A DNA stretch of 6,791 bases from Spirochaetaceae bacterium. Its GTDB lineage: Bacteria > Spirochaetota > Spirochaetia > DSM-27196 > PWMO01. The first letter of the stretch is position 1; every line of letters starts with the position of its first letter. The notes beneath the pieces were generated by a model. It saw only the letters and a program-made list of their open reading frames with translations, ran no database searches and was not told the DNA's origin. Of the stretch, positions 6,628 to 6,791 are shown in pieces. A program made the translations under genes and the position numbers. The DNA lies in the NCBI GenBank assembly GCA_003558175.1, contig PWMO01000411.1:1-6791 (forward strand). Reading direction: 5' to 3'.

Positions 6628-6791
6628 TCATTCCACAATGGTAGTGGCGATACTGGTGTCTCTGATTCGGGCGACGCTTGCCAGCGTCGTCACAACGACG
6701 GCGGTAACAAGCACGAGGGGGAGTATCAGGTAGGCGTACATCGGGCGGATCACAAACCTGATGTGGGCTGCGCCCATGAAGGCCCACAGCA
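6628..6791 (-). CDS. C-terminal end of an FtsX/MacB-type ABC transporter permease (partial)
   Basis: The minus strand reads as an open frame from the right edge to TGA at 6630-6628, leaving 53 codons of the C-terminus. The peptide includes LWAFMGAAHIRFVIRPMY, then a hydrophobic segment YLILPLVLVTAVVVTTLA, which is the last membrane helix, and a short tail SVARIRDTSIATTIVE. A final helix followed by a short basic cytoplasmic tail is the usual ending of FtsX-like permeases, and the gene directly precedes a MacB/LolD-class ATPase with a 29-base gap. The assignment rests on this ending and the neighbour; the bulk of the protein lies outside the window. It is the probable membrane partner of the ATPase. 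Confidence 0.75.
   Translation of the reverse strand, partial: LWAFMGAAHIRFVIRPMYAYLILPLVLVTAVVVTTLASVARIRDTSIATTIVE

Noticed and set aside
6599..6787. Upstream extension of the ABC ATPase frame
   Set aside because: It overlaps the permease C-terminus in another frame, has basic low-complexity content, and the strong GGAGGAA site fixes the start at 6598.
1..6791. CRISPR array, tRNA or rRNA, transposase, phage or toxin-antitoxin genes
   Set aside because: I saw no regularly spaced repeats, no tRNA-like cloverleaf, and no mobile-element or defence motifs in any credible reading frame.

Overview
The window comes from a GC-rich bacterium (about 60% GC, judged by eye). Gene content points to a spirochaete of the Spirochaeta/Alkalispirochaeta/Salinispira kind. 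The clues are a class B penicillin-binding protein with a C-terminal PASTA domain, a large Maf/MptE-like (DUF115) protein of the type common in spirochaetes, and a LysM-M23 envelope peptidase. The phylum assignment is inference; no rRNA or other taxonomic marker is present.

Layout. On the minus strand, 1192 down to 1 encodes the N-terminal 397 residues of a membrane-anchored LysM-LysM-M23 peptidoglycan hydrolase, cut by the left edge. A 47-bp gap (1193-1239) separates it from a divergent plus-strand operon of three genes: a short type I signal peptidase (1240-1779), a class B transpeptidase of the FtsI type with a PASTA domain (1779-3641, overlapping the previous stop by one base), and a 617-residue Maf/DUF115 protein (3649-5502, 7-bp gap). 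A strong intrinsic terminator (9-bp perfect stem plus nine T, 5531-5568) closes the operon. The rest of the gap, 5569-5803, holds nothing I can assign. Convergent to the operon, on the minus strand, are the last 53 codons of an FtsX/MacB-type permease (6791-6628) and its ATPase (6598-5804), an MacB/LolD-class ABC exporter module.

Working together. All five genes belong to the cell envelope: murein hydrolysis, signal-peptide removal, septal peptidoglycan cross-linking, probable glycosyl transfer (Maf family) and an ABC export system. The three-gene operon is compact enough for translational coupling. Its combination of signal peptidase, division-type PBP and Maf protein is the most distinctive element of the window. 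I did not find a clearly new type of system. The most interesting leads are that operon, the long arginine-rich cytoplasmic N-terminus of the LysM-M23 protein, and the two overlapping hairpins at the operon end.
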